Below are positions 1-11,476 of a DNA stretch of 64,000 nt, in pieces. Under the pieces are notes generated by a model. It had not been told where the DNA came from, searched no databases, and saw only the letters and a program-made list of their open reading frames with translations. Position numbers and translations under genes: made by a program. The DNA comes from Niebla homalea (taxonomy: Eukaryota; Ascomycota; Lecanoromycetes; Lecanorales; Ramalinaceae). Position 1 is the first letter of the stretch, and each line of letters opens with the position of its first letter. The stretch covers positions 186,001 to 250,000 of the forward strand of contig JAHGAU010000007.1 of NCBI GenBank assembly GCA_019925105.1, in the 5' to 3' direction.

Positions 1-1208
1 TTGTAGGCTGGCATCCGCGGCCCCTCTTTCGAGTGCTTCATTCTACCAAGCCCCCTATCGACCTTTCTTCGCCAGCTGATAATAACCCTTTCCTCTCTTC
101 GACCCCCTCTCTCGTTTCCCGTCTTCCGCTTCCCCTCCCCCATCACACACACCTTACTCCCATCTTGACCCCTCCCAAACCACCAAACACCCAGTTCTAC
201 ACGTCCCCTTCCCCCCTTAGGGTCAGGAATCACGAGCTCTCCATCACACCAACGTTTCATATCTTCTCCACCACCCCGTTCCCGGCCAGTCGCTCATTTC
301 TCCCGTCATACCTGCCTGCAATCCCTCAAATCCATGATGGCCCGTGAAACCTATGGGCTGTATAGTTTAGATGGCGGAGCGCGTGGTCATCTTCTGCGTA
401 TGTGACGTCTACCGGTTCGGTACGTCTACTGGTTTGGTGAAAGGTGTATTATTAGGGGGTAAGAAGGTGAAGGCGGAGGGTAAGTAACATGGTGAGTTGC
501 ATCACCAATAAAAAAAACAATATGACGTTCTGAGAAACCACAAAGCGAATTGAATTCCCTTGTCATCGTCTTAGCTACTCCACTCATGACTCGCTAGGTA
601 TCTGCCATGTTCTCGAGAGATGGCCCTAGAGATAGATAGGAGTGGGCTTGAGGCAGGTCGGCCATCCAGGACATCAAGATCTTTCAAGGAAAAGGGGAAG
701 CCAGCAATCACAGGTCGGAAGATATCGTGAGTGAAACCTTTTCGAACCATCTGAAACGGACCAATGTTGACCCTTGGACACATGCGCAGACCATACCAAT
801 ATTCGCGGTGGTCTTGAAGAGTTTGGAGACATCCGAGTAGAGATCAGCGGTAGCGCTCTTTCAATTCAAAATTTTACATCAGAAGACTTCATGGATGCAC
901 TGTAAGAGATTCAATTATATCCGAACTGTGATAGATCCCTATTCAACCATCTCTTGTGATCATCCAGCAGCTGGTGATCAGGCAAAGGTGAAGCCATGAC
1001 CTCACTGCCCTAAGATCGTGCCCTACTCACGTCCAAATCAAGCATCATCGACAACCGGACTTTTTCTTCCAAACCACTCCATTCATAGTCCCTCAGCATA
1101 TCCGGCAGCCTACGCGAACCCCATCTGACCACTCTCGATGGCAATGAACGTATGTCCACACTCTCATCTCTCCCTCCTCTAGCAATCCACCTAACCTCAC
1201 CTCCATAG
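1..1208. other. Left flank without an assignable gene
   Basis: I see no open frame here with recognisable family features. From about 1150 the plus strand becomes strongly C-rich, leading into the DUF3984 gene. The missing 5' exon or exons of that gene should lie in roughly 900-1205. A GTATGT donor-like sequence occurs near 1150 and a TAG acceptor at 1206-1208, but I could not fix the exon that joins them. Confidence 0.5.
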
Positions 1209-2213
1209 GCCCCCCACCCCACACTCACACCCTTGACCTCCCCACCCTCCCAATCCTACATCCACCCCACCCCCTCAATCCCCACCACGCCCTCCCTCCT
1301 ATCCCGCCAAAACTCCTTCTTCACCACCCCGCACCCGCCTCACCGCCTCACCACCGCCCGCTCCGTTCCCTCCACCCCAGCCACCGCAGCCACAAAACCC
1401 CGCCGCCAACGAAAGCGCGATGGCGATGGCGGTGACAACGACGACGACGACGATTGGCTCATCCGCACGGCCTCGCACCTCACCATGTCTCGGCTGGAGG
1501 AAAAAGGGGTGAGTTGGCTGGCCGCGCGTGAATCTTCCACGAGCCTCCGTGATGATGATGATGATGATGATGAGCGCGGAGGGCCATTGTACTACAGCGC
1601 CAGTGCTTCGCGGCAGAGGAGTTATGCTTCTATTGCGGGAGGAGCGGCGGGGAGGAAGAGTAGGAGGGGCAGTGCGGAGGGGAGGAGGAGGAGGATGATG
1701 GGGGGGGATGAGATGGGTGGGGTTGGGGTACCGCCCGTCACCATGCAGGGACCGGATTTTGTGGATGAGCGGGATGAGCGGGAGATGAGGGATGTGTTGG
1801 GGATGGGGGGCGTGGAGGATGAGGAGGTGGGGGATGCGAGTGAGGACGGGGATGGGGAGGTGGGGGTGTATGCTAATGATAGAGAGATGAGACGGGTGGT
1901 TATGGGGAGGATTGGTGGGTGGGTTGATTGGGCTGTTGGGTGGATGGATTTTAGGGATGGAGTTGCAGGGGATGAGGACATGGAGGAGGAGGGAGATGGG
2001 GAAGACGACGATGAGTTTGAGAAGCGAGCTGAGGGACAATTGGACGTGGAAGAAGTGAAGAGGAGATTAGGTGCGAAGGGCCACACAGACGAAGAGGAAG
2101 GGACAAGCATGAGAGACAGGATCATGATACCGCCACCGCCGGCAGGTGATCAGGTGGGGATATTGAGTGATGCTCGCTGGCTACTCACAATAGCTGGCAA
2201 GTTGGCTGTGTGA
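1209..2213 (+). CDS. DUF3984-family protein, 5' end unresolved
   Basis: The frame is open from just after a TAG acceptor (1206-1208) to the TGA ending at 2213 and has no in-frame ATG near its beginning, so at least one upstream exon is missing from this model. Features I associate with fungal DUF3984 proteins are visible: a Ser/Thr/Pro-rich N-terminal part with TTPSLLSRQNSFF, the block DDDDDWLIRTASHL followed by EEKGVSWLAARESSTSL, then GPDFVDE, GGWVDWAVGWMDF, and a C-terminal DARWLLTIAGKLAV helix. The middle is Arg/Gly/Asp/Glu-rich with a (GAT)n-encoded Asp run near 1550-1575. The function of the family is not known to me. The first half is encoded by C-rich DNA and the second by G-rich DNA, so much of the Pro/Ser then Glu/Gly bias may be compositional. 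Confidence 0.7.
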   Translation, partial: APHPTLTPLTSPPSQSYIHPTPSIPTTPSLLSRQNSFFTTPHPPHRLTTARSVPSTPATAATKPRRQRKRDGDGGDNDDDDDWLIRTASHLTMSRLEEKGVSWLAARESSTSLRDDDDDDDERGGPLYYSASASRQRSYASIAGGAAGRKSRRGSAEGRRRRMMGGDEMGGVGVPPVTMQGPDFVDERDEREMRDVLGMGGVEDEEVGDASEDGDGEVGVYANDREMRRVVMGRIGGWVDWAVGWMDFRDGVAGDEDMEEEGDGEDDDEFEKRAEGQLDVEEVKRRLGAKGHTDEEEGTSMRDRIMIPPPPAGDQVGILSDARWLLTIAGKLAV

Positions 2214-2302
2214 TCCTGAAGAGCTTTGCAAACAGCGACTGATCCAATAGGCCGTTGTCTATGTAAATAGCCTGTAAATAGACCGCTAATGGGGTATCAT
2301 AA

Positions 2303-3451
2303 TCACTCAATCTTCCCTTTCTTCACCACGAAAGCCTCCAGGACGGCGATCATAGCCCATAATCTGTTCTCCGCCTCCGTCCACACCAGCGACCTGGCTG
2401 GATTGTAGAATACCTCATCTGCCACCTCCTCCTGATGTCTGGGCAGACAATGCATGAACTTCCAGCCTGGCTTCGCTCCCCCCCTCTTCGCCAAGTCGCT
2501 CGTTACCTGGAAGCCTCTGAAGGCTTCATTCCGCTTCTTGCTCTCCGCCTCTTGACCCATCGATACCCACGTGTCTGTCAAGATAACATCCGCATCTTTG
2601 ACCGCTTCCTCGGGAACATTTGTCTCGATCAATTCGCCCTGCCGCACGCTCGCATCCCCACCGGCCAATCTGATCAACTCCCTCATCTTCCGTGGAATCC
2701 CATACCCCTCCGGTGTAGCCACCGACAACTCCACGCCCATCTTCCCGGCCACGATCGCCAGATCGAAGAGCACATTATTCGCATCGCCCACCCACGCCAG
2801 CTTGAGCCCCTCCAGCCCCAAGCCCGGCACCCGCCTCATCCCACCCGTGTTCAGCGGCGGCGGCGGCGCCCTCACACCCTCCACACTCTCAAACAAGGTC
2901 AAGAAATCCGCCAAAGTCTGCAGCGGGTGGAAATCGTCGCTCAGCGCATTGATCACGGGGACGCTGCTGTGTTTCGCCAGTTCCATCACGTCCTCGTGCT
3001 CTTTGACCCTGGCTATGATGGCGGCGGTCATGCTGCTGATGATGATCGCGCTGTCCTGCACGGTTTCGTTGACGCCCAGTTGGATGTCGTCTTTGCCCAG
3101 GAACATGGCGTTGCCGCCGAGGCGAGCGATGGCTGATTCTGTGGAGATGCGTGTACGGGTTGAGCGTTTGTTGAAGAGGAGGGCGGTCGTGGTGCCGGCG
3201 AGGCTGCTCTGGAGGGAGTGGGGTATGGAGCCCGTTTTGATGGCGAGTTTGTGGGAGTGGGCGTTGCGGATTAGGGTGGTGAGATCAGTGGGAGATAGGT
3301 CGGCGGTCGAGAGGAGGTGGCGGGGGGAGAAAGGTGAAGTTGGGGGGGTCGGCGAGGTGGAGGAGGAGAAGGACGGGGCGGTGGAGTAGCAGCATCTTCT
3401 GCAGATCCGGCTCGGTTGCAAGGAGGATAGGAGGGAGGGACGGGGAGCCAT
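2303..3451 (-). CDS. argB: Ornithine carbamoyltransferase, mitochondrial precursor
   Basis: A single-exon frame of 382 aa from the ATG at 3451 encodes ornithine carbamoyltransferase, which makes citrulline from ornithine and carbamoyl phosphate in arginine synthesis. An Arg/Ser-rich N-terminal stretch of about 40 residues (MAPRPSLLSS, then RRCCYSTAP) looks like a matrix-targeting presequence. Diagnostic motifs are present: the carbamoyl-phosphate loop FNKRSTRTR, the FLGKDDIQLG segment, HPLQTLADFLTL, the SMG loop in DTWVSMGQEAE, and the catalytic MHCLPRH near the C-terminus. The open frame extends 34 codons upstream, but this ATG gives a typical presequence and length. A canonical general-amino-acid-control site lies 134 bp upstream of it. 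The GC skew flips sign at about 2.9 kb inside the gene. Confidence 0.95.
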   Translation of the reverse strand: MAPRPSLLSSLQPSRICRRCCYSTAPSFSSSTSPTPPTSPFSPRHLLSTADLSPTDLTTLIRNAHSHKLAIKTGSIPHSLQSSLAGTTTALLFNKRSTRTRISTESAIARLGGNAMFLGKDDIQLGVNETVQDSAIIISSMTAAIIARVKEHEDVMELAKHSSVPVINALSDDFHPLQTLADFLTLFESVEGVRAPPPPLNTGGMRRVPGLGLEGLKLAWVGDANNVLFDLAIVAGKMGVELSVATPEGYGIPRKMRELIRLAGGDASVRQGELIETNVPEEAVKDADVILTDTWVSMGQEAESKKRNEAFRGFQVTSDLAKRGGAKPGWKFMHCLPRHQEEVADEVFYNPARSLVWTEAENRLWAMIAVLEAFVVKKGKIE

Positions 3452-3584
3452 TGCGTATGGGCCAATGGCTCCTTGGTGGGATTTACTGGGGCGTTGGGAA
3501 GACGATACTGTGATACTGCGAACAGCCTCTCCACAAGTATGTTTCGAATTCAAAAAATGGATATGTACTTTTCAAACAACTTAA

Positions 3585-3591
3585 TGAGTCA
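3585..3591. promoter_or_regulatory. GCN4/CPC1-type site TGAGTCA
   Basis: The palindromic 7-mer TGAGTCA lies 134 bp upstream of the ornithine carbamoyltransferase start. This is the consensus bound by Gcn4/CPC1/CpcA, which activates amino-acid synthesis genes, arginine genes included, during starvation. The exact match and the spacing are seen in the sequence; its use is inferred. Confidence 0.6.
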
Positions 3592-5969
3592 ATCAACACT
3601 CATAGGAACAATAGGTACGGCTAAACCTCGGCAGCGAATCATTCTTCCCTCCTTCATCCTTCGCTATAGCAATGTGATGAAGTCCTCTGCACGTCCCTAG
3701 TTCTAGTCACAAGTCATCTCTAGTACTCTGTCTACTATACATCGGTGATTGGGTAAAGATGGTTTATCCAGTAACAGGATTGATTTCTTACAATCCAATT
3801 GTTAACGACAAAGTCAGCCATATATGAGAACTATCAAAGCGTCCCGTATTTATATATCCTGGAGATCAATCACTGACCACTGTCTTAAAAAGGGACAAGT
3901 AATAGCGCCAATGTCCCCGGTGATTATGGCACGCATGGGAATGGCACGTAGGGGTGATCTTCATCAGTACTCTCTGCATTGTCATTTCAGAGCTCTTGCA
4001 GAAGAATCAATCTATGCTTAGTACCAGCGTACTTGCAATATATCCTAGCGTTTCGATACGATTTCCAGTCCGAGGTATCCAAGCCAATCCCTTGTTTCCA
4101 TATCACATCATTGACCCCTAGTCGTACCAGCTACCCAACAGAACGTTCTCGCATTCTGTGTGGCACAGTGAATTTGGCAAACTGTGTAGACCGGCTCGTA
4201 CACTAAGCAACTATCGCAGGCATGGGTGTCATTGACACTAATTGCCAGTCTATACTTTCTTGAAAAGACTGTGCGCTTGAGCAAATCCCTCCTCATCTCA
4301 ACATAGCAATCTACTACCTGACTTGAAGATACCGATCAACGACCCGAAGGTTCTTGAGGTCGTGTTGCTGCACTCACCGCTGGCTATGTTTGAGGAAGCA
4401 TACGCTCGAGAACTATGTTCTAATCAGGAATTGCAATCTAGCCATTTGCACGTCGTGTGAAGAGATCTCCGAGGCGTTGTCTCAATCTCTATCAATATAA
4501 TTATAAGAAACATTCATCATACGTTCTATTCGTTCGACTAAATCCTAGAAACGTTTCCGTCATTTCTATCACATCGCAGAAGTTTCGTGCCGTATATATC
4601 CATGTTGGCTCTGCATTTCACTCAGGCTACCGAATTCCATGCACTTTTACTAAGCAAGCATCATCAAGTCTTTAACTTTGCAAGACCCATTCGAACATAC
4701 TACAGGTCTCAATGATCACGTGAGGATACATGCTTCTGGTCACAACCGAGCTATCAGGCTTTCCTTTAGGGGTAGACGCATTCAATTTTAGGCACAAAAG
4801 CTTCAAAGTGCGTCACTTGAACAGTTTGGTCCAGCGAATGCGATATATCCGAGAATTTGATACCTGGAAAGTGATCGTCCGTAACAGAACCAGGGATTAA
4901 GTGCGCACGTTAGATGATCCTGCTTTACTGAAGAAGACGCGTTTGTGGGAGAGTGTCCAACCAGTTCGCTGGGTCTGAATACCTTTCTAAAATGCTGTAG
5001 CGAATGTTCTTGAGGCATTAATAGGCAGATAGCCCGAAAAACAGCCAATGTATCAAATACGACCGGTATATCATCACGCGTGGGAGTTTGCCTGTCCATT
5101 CATGGATGATGCGCCTGTGAGACAGTGTCATGACCGATGCTCAGCTAATATAGGGCAGGTATATTGCACCTGATGCAAATGTATGCGATAGTACACAAGT
5201 ATATAATTTTACAATTATCAACAGTAAATGAAGTGAAACCCGAATATAAGTCTGCACGTCGTAAATTGGTTTTCTCCCAGCTCCCATCACTCACACGTAG
5301 CAAGCCAGCATATTGAATTTCTTAAGACTTTCCAGCAAAGGAGATATTGATCCAAATTCCAAAAAACGTTGCTGCGCAGGGGAAGGATGTCACAATATGT
5401 TGGCTGCTTCAGATGGATGCGTCATCTAGCTTCTGCTCTGCATCCTCCCAGCCTGTTCCGGTACGCCTACCAATGCCACGAGCCCTCGTATCTTACTCAT
5501 ATTTCCCAATATGATTCGTTACAGCAGTTCCCCAACATTCAACTGCCTTGTGGGCATATGAAGATCGCAACAGGGGCTCGAGAGAAGAAAGATTGGTTTT
5601 CTGACATGGTAAAGGAGTACATGAGAAGGATTTGCCTCTGATCTTGGGACGGACGAGAGTCAAAGTCTTTTCAATTCTGTTCTTGGAGCTGTAAAACAGG
5701 CAAATACAATTGCAGGAACTTGCACGGATGATTGTTGCAAGAGTGAAACTCAAGATTCGGCAAAACAGTATCCGAGTGTCGATCGTACCTTAGGTACCTT
5801 AGCGAATGAAGCGCCCTGAATCCAAGGCGGGTCCAGCGTCCGGGACGGCACGTCAGCATCTATTGGCACCCGAGGCGCAGGGGCGTTCGGGCGCGCCAAG
5901 GCAACGGTGTTGATATTTGGGCATTCACCAGCTTCATCTTCAAAGGCGACACATACCACGGTCTCAAGG
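3592..5969. other. Gene-free interval of about 2.4 kb
   Basis: Only short frames (up to about 100 codons) without recognisable motifs occur, on both strands. Composition is balanced to slightly AT-rich, with no obvious tandem array, terminal repeat or transposase-like coding. The last 200 bp must contain the ALG11 promoter. Confidence 0.5.
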
Positions 5970-7835
5970 ATGGAATATCCGACCTTCATGGCGCCTTCAG
6001 AAATACCAGCCATGAAGCTGATGGTTTTGACAACCTTGGTATTTGGACTTGGAACGGGGCTTGCCATCAGATTGCTTTCATATCTTGCCAAGATCCTCGT
6101 ACTGAAGAGTTCTAATTCGCGTCGAAAGCCGATACGCGACCAGGTAGATCGTGATCAGGAGGCTTTCGACAAGAGGAAAGGGTCGTCGCCTAAATCTGAG
6201 GACGACGACTGGGAGCAAGTCTCCAGCGAGAAGTCTGGAAAAGTCACTACTAAGGAGGCCTCCAAAATTAACTATGACGGGTTCATTGGCTTCTTCCACC
6301 CTTTTGCGTAGGTGCTGAATGTAGTGTTTCAAGATGTTTGCATTGCACGAACTGATCAGAAGTAGCAACGCGGGCGGTGGAGGAGAGCGAGTCTTGTGGG
6401 CTGCAATCAAAGCGACCCAAGACAAGTGGCCCAAAGCCATATGTGTTGTATACACTGGGGATCACTCATCTGGAAAAGGGACCATCCTAGAAAGAGTCAA
6501 GGTAAGCACCGCAAATTGAGATTGATATTTTCCATGTAACATATGCTATCAGAGCCGCTTCGACATTGACTTACATGCTCCAACGATCGTCTTTCTCTAT
6601 CTTAACAAGCGAGACTGGGTGGTAGCAAGCTCTTACCCACGCTTCACGCTGCTATTACAAAGCCTAGGTTCGATCATAGTGGCCCATGAAGCTCTCTCCA
6701 GACTAACGCCTGACATCTTCATTGACACTATGGGCTACTCTTTCAGCACCTGGTACTGCAAGTTTCTATTTCCAAGCATCGCTATAGGATCGTATGTGCA
6801 TTATCCATTTATTGGTACACACATGGTAGATTCCCTGACATCAGATTCCGGACAAGGCGTCAACGCTGGCATGGGCAAAGGTTGGAGAGGCTTGAGTAAG
6901 AAGTTGTATTGGTATTCTCTTCTTCAACTATATACATGGACTGGGGTAGCCATTGACGCCGTCATGACCAACTCGTCATGGACTCAAAACCACATGCAGC
7001 GAATCTGGGGAGAGGGTCGCAAACGTCAGAAGAAGTGCGCCGCAATGGTGTTGTACCCTCCTTGCTCAGTCGAGGAGATCATCGACAAGATCCCACTGGA
7101 GGGTAACCATGCCACGCCACGGGAGAAACTTCTTTTATGTATAGCGCAATTCCGGCCCGAGAAGAACCATGAGTTGTTGATCAGAGCCTTCGAGCTCATG
7201 CTACGTACCAAGTCACAAGAGATAGAGGGTGCGCGCCTGGTCCTTGTTGGCTCGGTGCGCGACAGCGAGGACGAAACGCTGGTCTACAAGCTTCGACTCC
7301 TGGCCAATGAGTTGAAGGTCGACAAGCAGGTCGATTTCCGCATCAACAGCACATGGGGGGAGATCCTTGATTGGTTAAAGACCAGCTGGGTCGGCGTCAA
7401 CGGGATGTGGTGCGAGCATTTCGGCATCGGAGTGGTGGAATACCAAGCGGCTGGTTTGATCCCAGTGGTGAACGATAGCGGCGGACCGAAGGAGGACATT
7501 GTTGTCGATTATGAGAATGAACCCACAGGTACGCCTAGACCTTGCTCTTGCTCCCATTTCTCCTTGCCCAAGCCACGATCTTCTCCCTTGGCACTTGAGT
7601 CAAGGACTTCTTGACACTGACTCAATCCTTCCCACAAGGCTTCCACGCCTCCACCGCAGCCGAATACGCCAAATACTTCACCGACGCTCTCATCCTCTCT
7701 CCCTCCGAGACCCTCTCAATCCGCAAGCGCAACCGCCTCTCCAGCCAACGCTTCACCACCGACACCTTCACCAAATCCTGGTGCCAGCAACTATCCCGTC
7801 TGATTGACATCTCCAACAGCTCAACCTCTCCATAG
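5970..7835 (+). CDS. ALG11: GDP-Man:Man3GlcNAc2-PP-Dol alpha-1,2-mannosyltransferase
   Basis: Four exons (5970-6307, 6366-6501, 6553-7528, 7639-7835) encode 548 aa, the length of yeast Alg11. The enzyme adds the fourth and fifth mannoses to the lipid-linked N-glycan precursor on the cytosolic face of the ER. An N-terminal hydrophobic anchor (about residues 13-42) precedes the family block GFIGFFHPF joined to [11 protein letters not shown] across intron 1. Further landmarks are [41 protein letters not shown] and the donor-site region [22 protein letters not shown] typical of GT4. All introns are GT-AG (58, 51 and 110 bp). Met at 5970 is chosen because the open frame further upstream has only a GTG; later Mets at about 5988 and 6012 are possible. 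The last exon lies in a sharply C-rich tract. Confidence 0.93.
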
Positions 7836-9021
7836 AGAATCCACCCACTTCCTGGCTCACCCGTTTCCCTTCTTGCTCCACACAATGTCCGCCTTCCACG
7901 TTTTCGCATCCCCATCAATGTACCCCCTTTCCATCCTCCCACATCCCGCCCCTCACCCCCCTCCTCCACACCATCTCGCCCACACACCCGCCAAAATCCC
8001 CCAAACCCACCCAGCCTTCCCCGGCCACCTCCCCGCCCTCCCCGCCCTCAACACCACCCACCCTACCCCTCCCCCGCGGCGCCCGCGTACCCCCACAACA
8101 TCCCTCTCCTACTACCACCGATGACCCAGAAGCCGCACACCCGCGATCCTGCCCCTCGACCTCGTGCTTTCCCACGCATGAGCCCCCAGCAGCAGCGCCA
8201 CCTCCACCCCTGCGAGGACCAACGAAAACACTCACGATGCCCGTGGTGCAGGCGAGGGCGTGCTGCAGCGACCGGGGGGGGGCGTTGTTATTGTTGGGTG
8301 GGGGCAGCAGCCGGAGGAGGAGGAGGCGCGGAGGCGGAGGGCCAGGGGGCAGGGAGATGAGGGCGCGGTGCAGGACGTGGGTGGGCGAGGGGCTGGTTCT
8401 TTGGGGTAGTCGACGTGGGGGGTTGGGGAGGACCGTTGTTGGGGGAAAGGGGGGGAGGGAGAGGATGGTGGGGAAGTGAATGGGGGACGAGGTGTTTTAT
8501 TACATAGGTATGAGGGAGGGTATGCATAGGTAGGTAATGAAGAGAAGGGGAAAGGGGGGGGGTTTGACGACGTGCCGCAAAGGGGGAAATTGAGGACGCG
8601 AGTGAATGTTGGAAACCTGCCCCTGCCGTATTGTGCTCCAGGGTTAGGGGTTGCAGTGAATGCGAGAAACTTTACTCTCGTTCGAGATATGAGATAGAAG
8701 GTGAATGGAGGATGAATTTGATTGAGTTCTCTCATATTCACGGATGTTCTTATATACATCAGTCGCCCTTGAAGGCTTGAGAAGAAGTGAAGTGAACCGA
8801 AAACAGGCTGAGCTCTGCACCATTTCTGGTGAAGTACAACGTAAACCCAAACAAGATCAAGGGTGACTTGCGCCATGTTGCCATCTAAGTTACCTACTAA
8901 AATGCTTTGTGGTGACGCACAGAGGGGTATCCTTGTCAAAATGAACAAGCTCACACTTGCCATCCACCCATCCCCCATTCTCCTCGATGCACGCTTTAAT
9001 GCAAATCAGCAGCTTTATACA
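7836..9021. other. Intergenic, extreme C-rich then G-rich tracts
   Basis: I find no convincing gene. Up to about 8225 the plus strand is C-rich (8041-8100 has 38 C and 7 G), then it becomes G-rich (8281-8340 has 34 G and 8 C) until about 8600. Frames here are Pro/His/Arg- or Gly-rich translations of biased DNA. A poly-G run lies at about 8274-8282. From 8600 to 9020 composition is ordinary and holds the 3' flank of the PP2C gene. Confidence 0.5.
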
Positions 9022-10969
9022 TCATAGCTTTGGCCTCGCTCCGAGTCCGGGGTTACTAGCTTCATGGTTCAAGGTGACATCGCCGGTCTTGTCGCCCTTG
9101 CCAAAGAAGATGACCTCCACCGTCAGATCGTCTCTGTCCACTGTATTAGCTATCCGAGCTGGCATTAATTGCACTTCCAAGGATGGCAGACCTGTATCTC
9201 CTCGAATAGGGGCTGACGAGACTCAACAGTGAGCACACCAGATCCCGATTCCTTCCACCAAGGGCATTCCGGACTAAATGTGTCGCGACGTTCTTATCCT
9301 CCACCACAAATCTCTCGTCCTTTTCAGATACGTCCCATTGCTCTTGCCTGATAGGCGCTCTCTGCCCCTCATCACCCTTCTCGCCTTTTTGGGCAATTTT
9401 CTCTATGGGCAAGGTGCCATCACCACGGCTCGTGAAAGACTTGGCCCATGCTAAAGGGCCCGAGCCCGAAGAGACATCCTGCTTTTCGAGCCACCGGCCA
9501 ACCAAGCCGACCACTTCCTCGTTCGTGAGCATTTCCCATAGACCATCAGTTGCGAGAACCACGAAGTCGCCCTTCTCCGGCTCGATCTTGGTCGTCGTGA
9601 TGACGGGCTCGGCTGTCACATAAGGTGGCGATTTGAGTCGCGCGGCAGGAGATCGGCCAAAGAAATGCCTTCTCACCTTATCTTGGACCTCGCGCGTCCA
9701 TTTGTAGCTGGCGTCGCCGAATGCACGGGATGGCTCCAGGCCTCCGAGGATCCGTCCATTTAATGTGACATCTTTCTCACCAGGATGTTCGGCCCTTAGG
9801 CGAGCCATTTCTGATGGGGTACCACCTGTCTGATCCTCTGAGAGAGCCGTAGCCGTCCATTTACCGGAGGGGCCCTTCCGACCGAGAACGGCCCGTGAGT
9901 CGCCGGTGCAGGCTACCCGGAGAAGCTTCGAGGAGCTGTCGTAGAATGATAGGAGGGCGCATGCGCCAGAGAGGGCGGGGGCCAGGAGCTCGGTCGAGGC
10001 TAATCTGGTTTTGTCGGAGAAGGCCTTTTGCACAGAGGTATTGACAATGTCGTTGTCAAGACGGACAAAGCCTCGTTTGATTGCTTCGTCAATGGACCGA
10101 GGATTGGGGAGATCCAGGGTCGCGTCTGCTGTTGCTGACTTGTACGTGGTATTGAGCTCACGAGTCACATACGCGATGAGGACTTGGCGGAGCTTTGCAG
10201 AAGTTGTCCAGCCACTATGGCCGTCAAAGACTCCCCAGAACATCCAGTCACTGCTTGCGGATCCATCTCGTGCTGCCGTGACACTCTGCGGTATCTCCAC
10301 GATCTTCTCGGCGTGATCATCTTCTATGGGGTTATTACTTGGTATCTGTACGAGATCGTATCGAACGACTCCTCTTCCCCTCCCAACTGAATAAGACTGC
10401 TCCAACCTTCTCAACTTCTGTGTGGCTCGTTCAGGGCTCAGCTTCTCCATTTGTGCATTGCCATCATCTTCCACCTCTTTTGACAGGGACTTTTCCTCGG
10501 CTAGCTCTGCCGAATAGAAATCTTCATCATCGATAGCAAAGACGGGTTTCCCGGCTTGCTGATTAGGTTCGATTGAGGCAGTTGCTGGTCCAGGCGTTGA
10601 TGTCGAGGGTGCGGCAGATCCCGAAGGTGATACAATTATCGTAGACTGATCGGGCACGCTAAAAGTGGTAGATGAGAATGCTGAAGAGGTGCCGTTGACA
10701 AGTGCTGCAGACTCGGATGGATTGCTTCTCTGGTAGTACCAAAGGCCAGAGGCTACTGCCGAGACCAAAGCGGCGGCGGAGAAATTACGAAAGAACATGG
10801 ACGACTGAACGATGGCGAGGGTGACATTGTGCCTCGAGGGGACAGTAGACGGGTGGGCGTTGTGTAATCCTCGAGCGGAGAAGAGTGAAGGAGAGGATCT
10901 CGCTAGGATCAGTTTCCGCAATGAGCTACGTCGAGCGGTGCGGAACACTTGAACGGCTGCTCGACGCAT
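9022..10969 (-). CDS. PTC5: Mitochondrial PP2C phosphatase, PTC5/PDH-phosphatase type
   Basis: Two exons (10969-9192 and 9133-9022, intron 58 bp) give 629 aa. The N-terminus is basic (MRRAAVQVFRTARRSSLRK), followed by a hydrophobic segment near residues 58-80, as expected for a mitochondrial protein anchored in the inner membrane. PP2C metal and catalytic motifs are in order: WGVFDGHSGW, CTGDSRAVLGR, LSEDQTGGTPSE, GGLEPSRAFGD, VVLATDGLWE, KNVATHLVRNALGG, and after the intron DDLTVEVIFFG. Yeast Ptc5 dephosphorylates the pyruvate dehydrogenase E1-alpha subunit; the same role is inferred. The splice is supported because it joins SPYSRRYR to DDLTVEVIFF, the usual end of the family, which the unspliced frame lacks. 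It is divergent from RQC1 across a 507-bp promoter region. Confidence 0.92.
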
Positions 10970-11476
10970 GAGAGAGTACCAGATGCCTTACCTGGTGGGA
11001 AGAGAAGGCACCGGCAGAGCTGATACGTAGGTGACGTAGGTGTATTAAGGTATCATGCACTGGTCGCACATCTCGTGAGGGAAAGTAACACTAGAAAAGC
11101 AAACAAAGAGTCGGGGAATGACCTGAAACGTCCCGCCGCCAAACCAGTCTAACCGGAATTGGGAGCCTTTAGATATGCGTCATCGATAGATTTTGACCTT
11201 TTTCTTTTTGCTTTTAGACACGCTGTTCGACGATATTGGATCGCATCTTAGAGGGGCTAGACAACAGAGAGTGAAGTACAAGAAAAAGTACGAACAAAGA
11301 AGGAGAGATGCTGGGCTCTGGCGATCTTTAATACTCGGTCAGAAGCGCTGCACCATTACTGCGGGACTTCAGTGTTGAAACCAGCCTCACGAACCGGTAT
11401 CCGCGCCCTAAACGTTGTACAAAATCTCGACTCTCTTGAGCTATAGAGTTCATACAAGGATATTTTGGGCGTCAAC
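10970..11476. promoter_or_regulatory. Shared divergent promoter region of PTC5 and RQC1
   Basis: This 507-bp spacer separates two head-to-head genes. It contains a near-direct repeat around a TGACGT (CRE/ATF-like) core at about 11025-11040. Nothing else stands out, and no coding potential is seen. Confidence 0.4.

Noticed and set aside
1299..2039. Long minus-strand frame opposite the DUF3984 gene
   Set aside because: It is the antisense shadow of biased DNA; the plus strand carries the family motifs.
3592..5969. A possible decayed (RIP-affected) transposon
   Set aside because: There is no strong AT bias, terminal repeat or reverse-transcriptase/transposase-like translation visible.
7595..7623. 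TGAGTCA and TGACTCA (GCN4-like) motifs close together
   Set aside because: They lie inside the third intron of ALG11, not in a promoter, and ALG11 is not an amino-acid synthesis gene.
8232..8978. A 248-codon minus-strand frame in the 8 kb skew region
   Set aside because: It is mostly Pro/Ser/Thr from skewed DNA, and its first part lacks any domain pattern.
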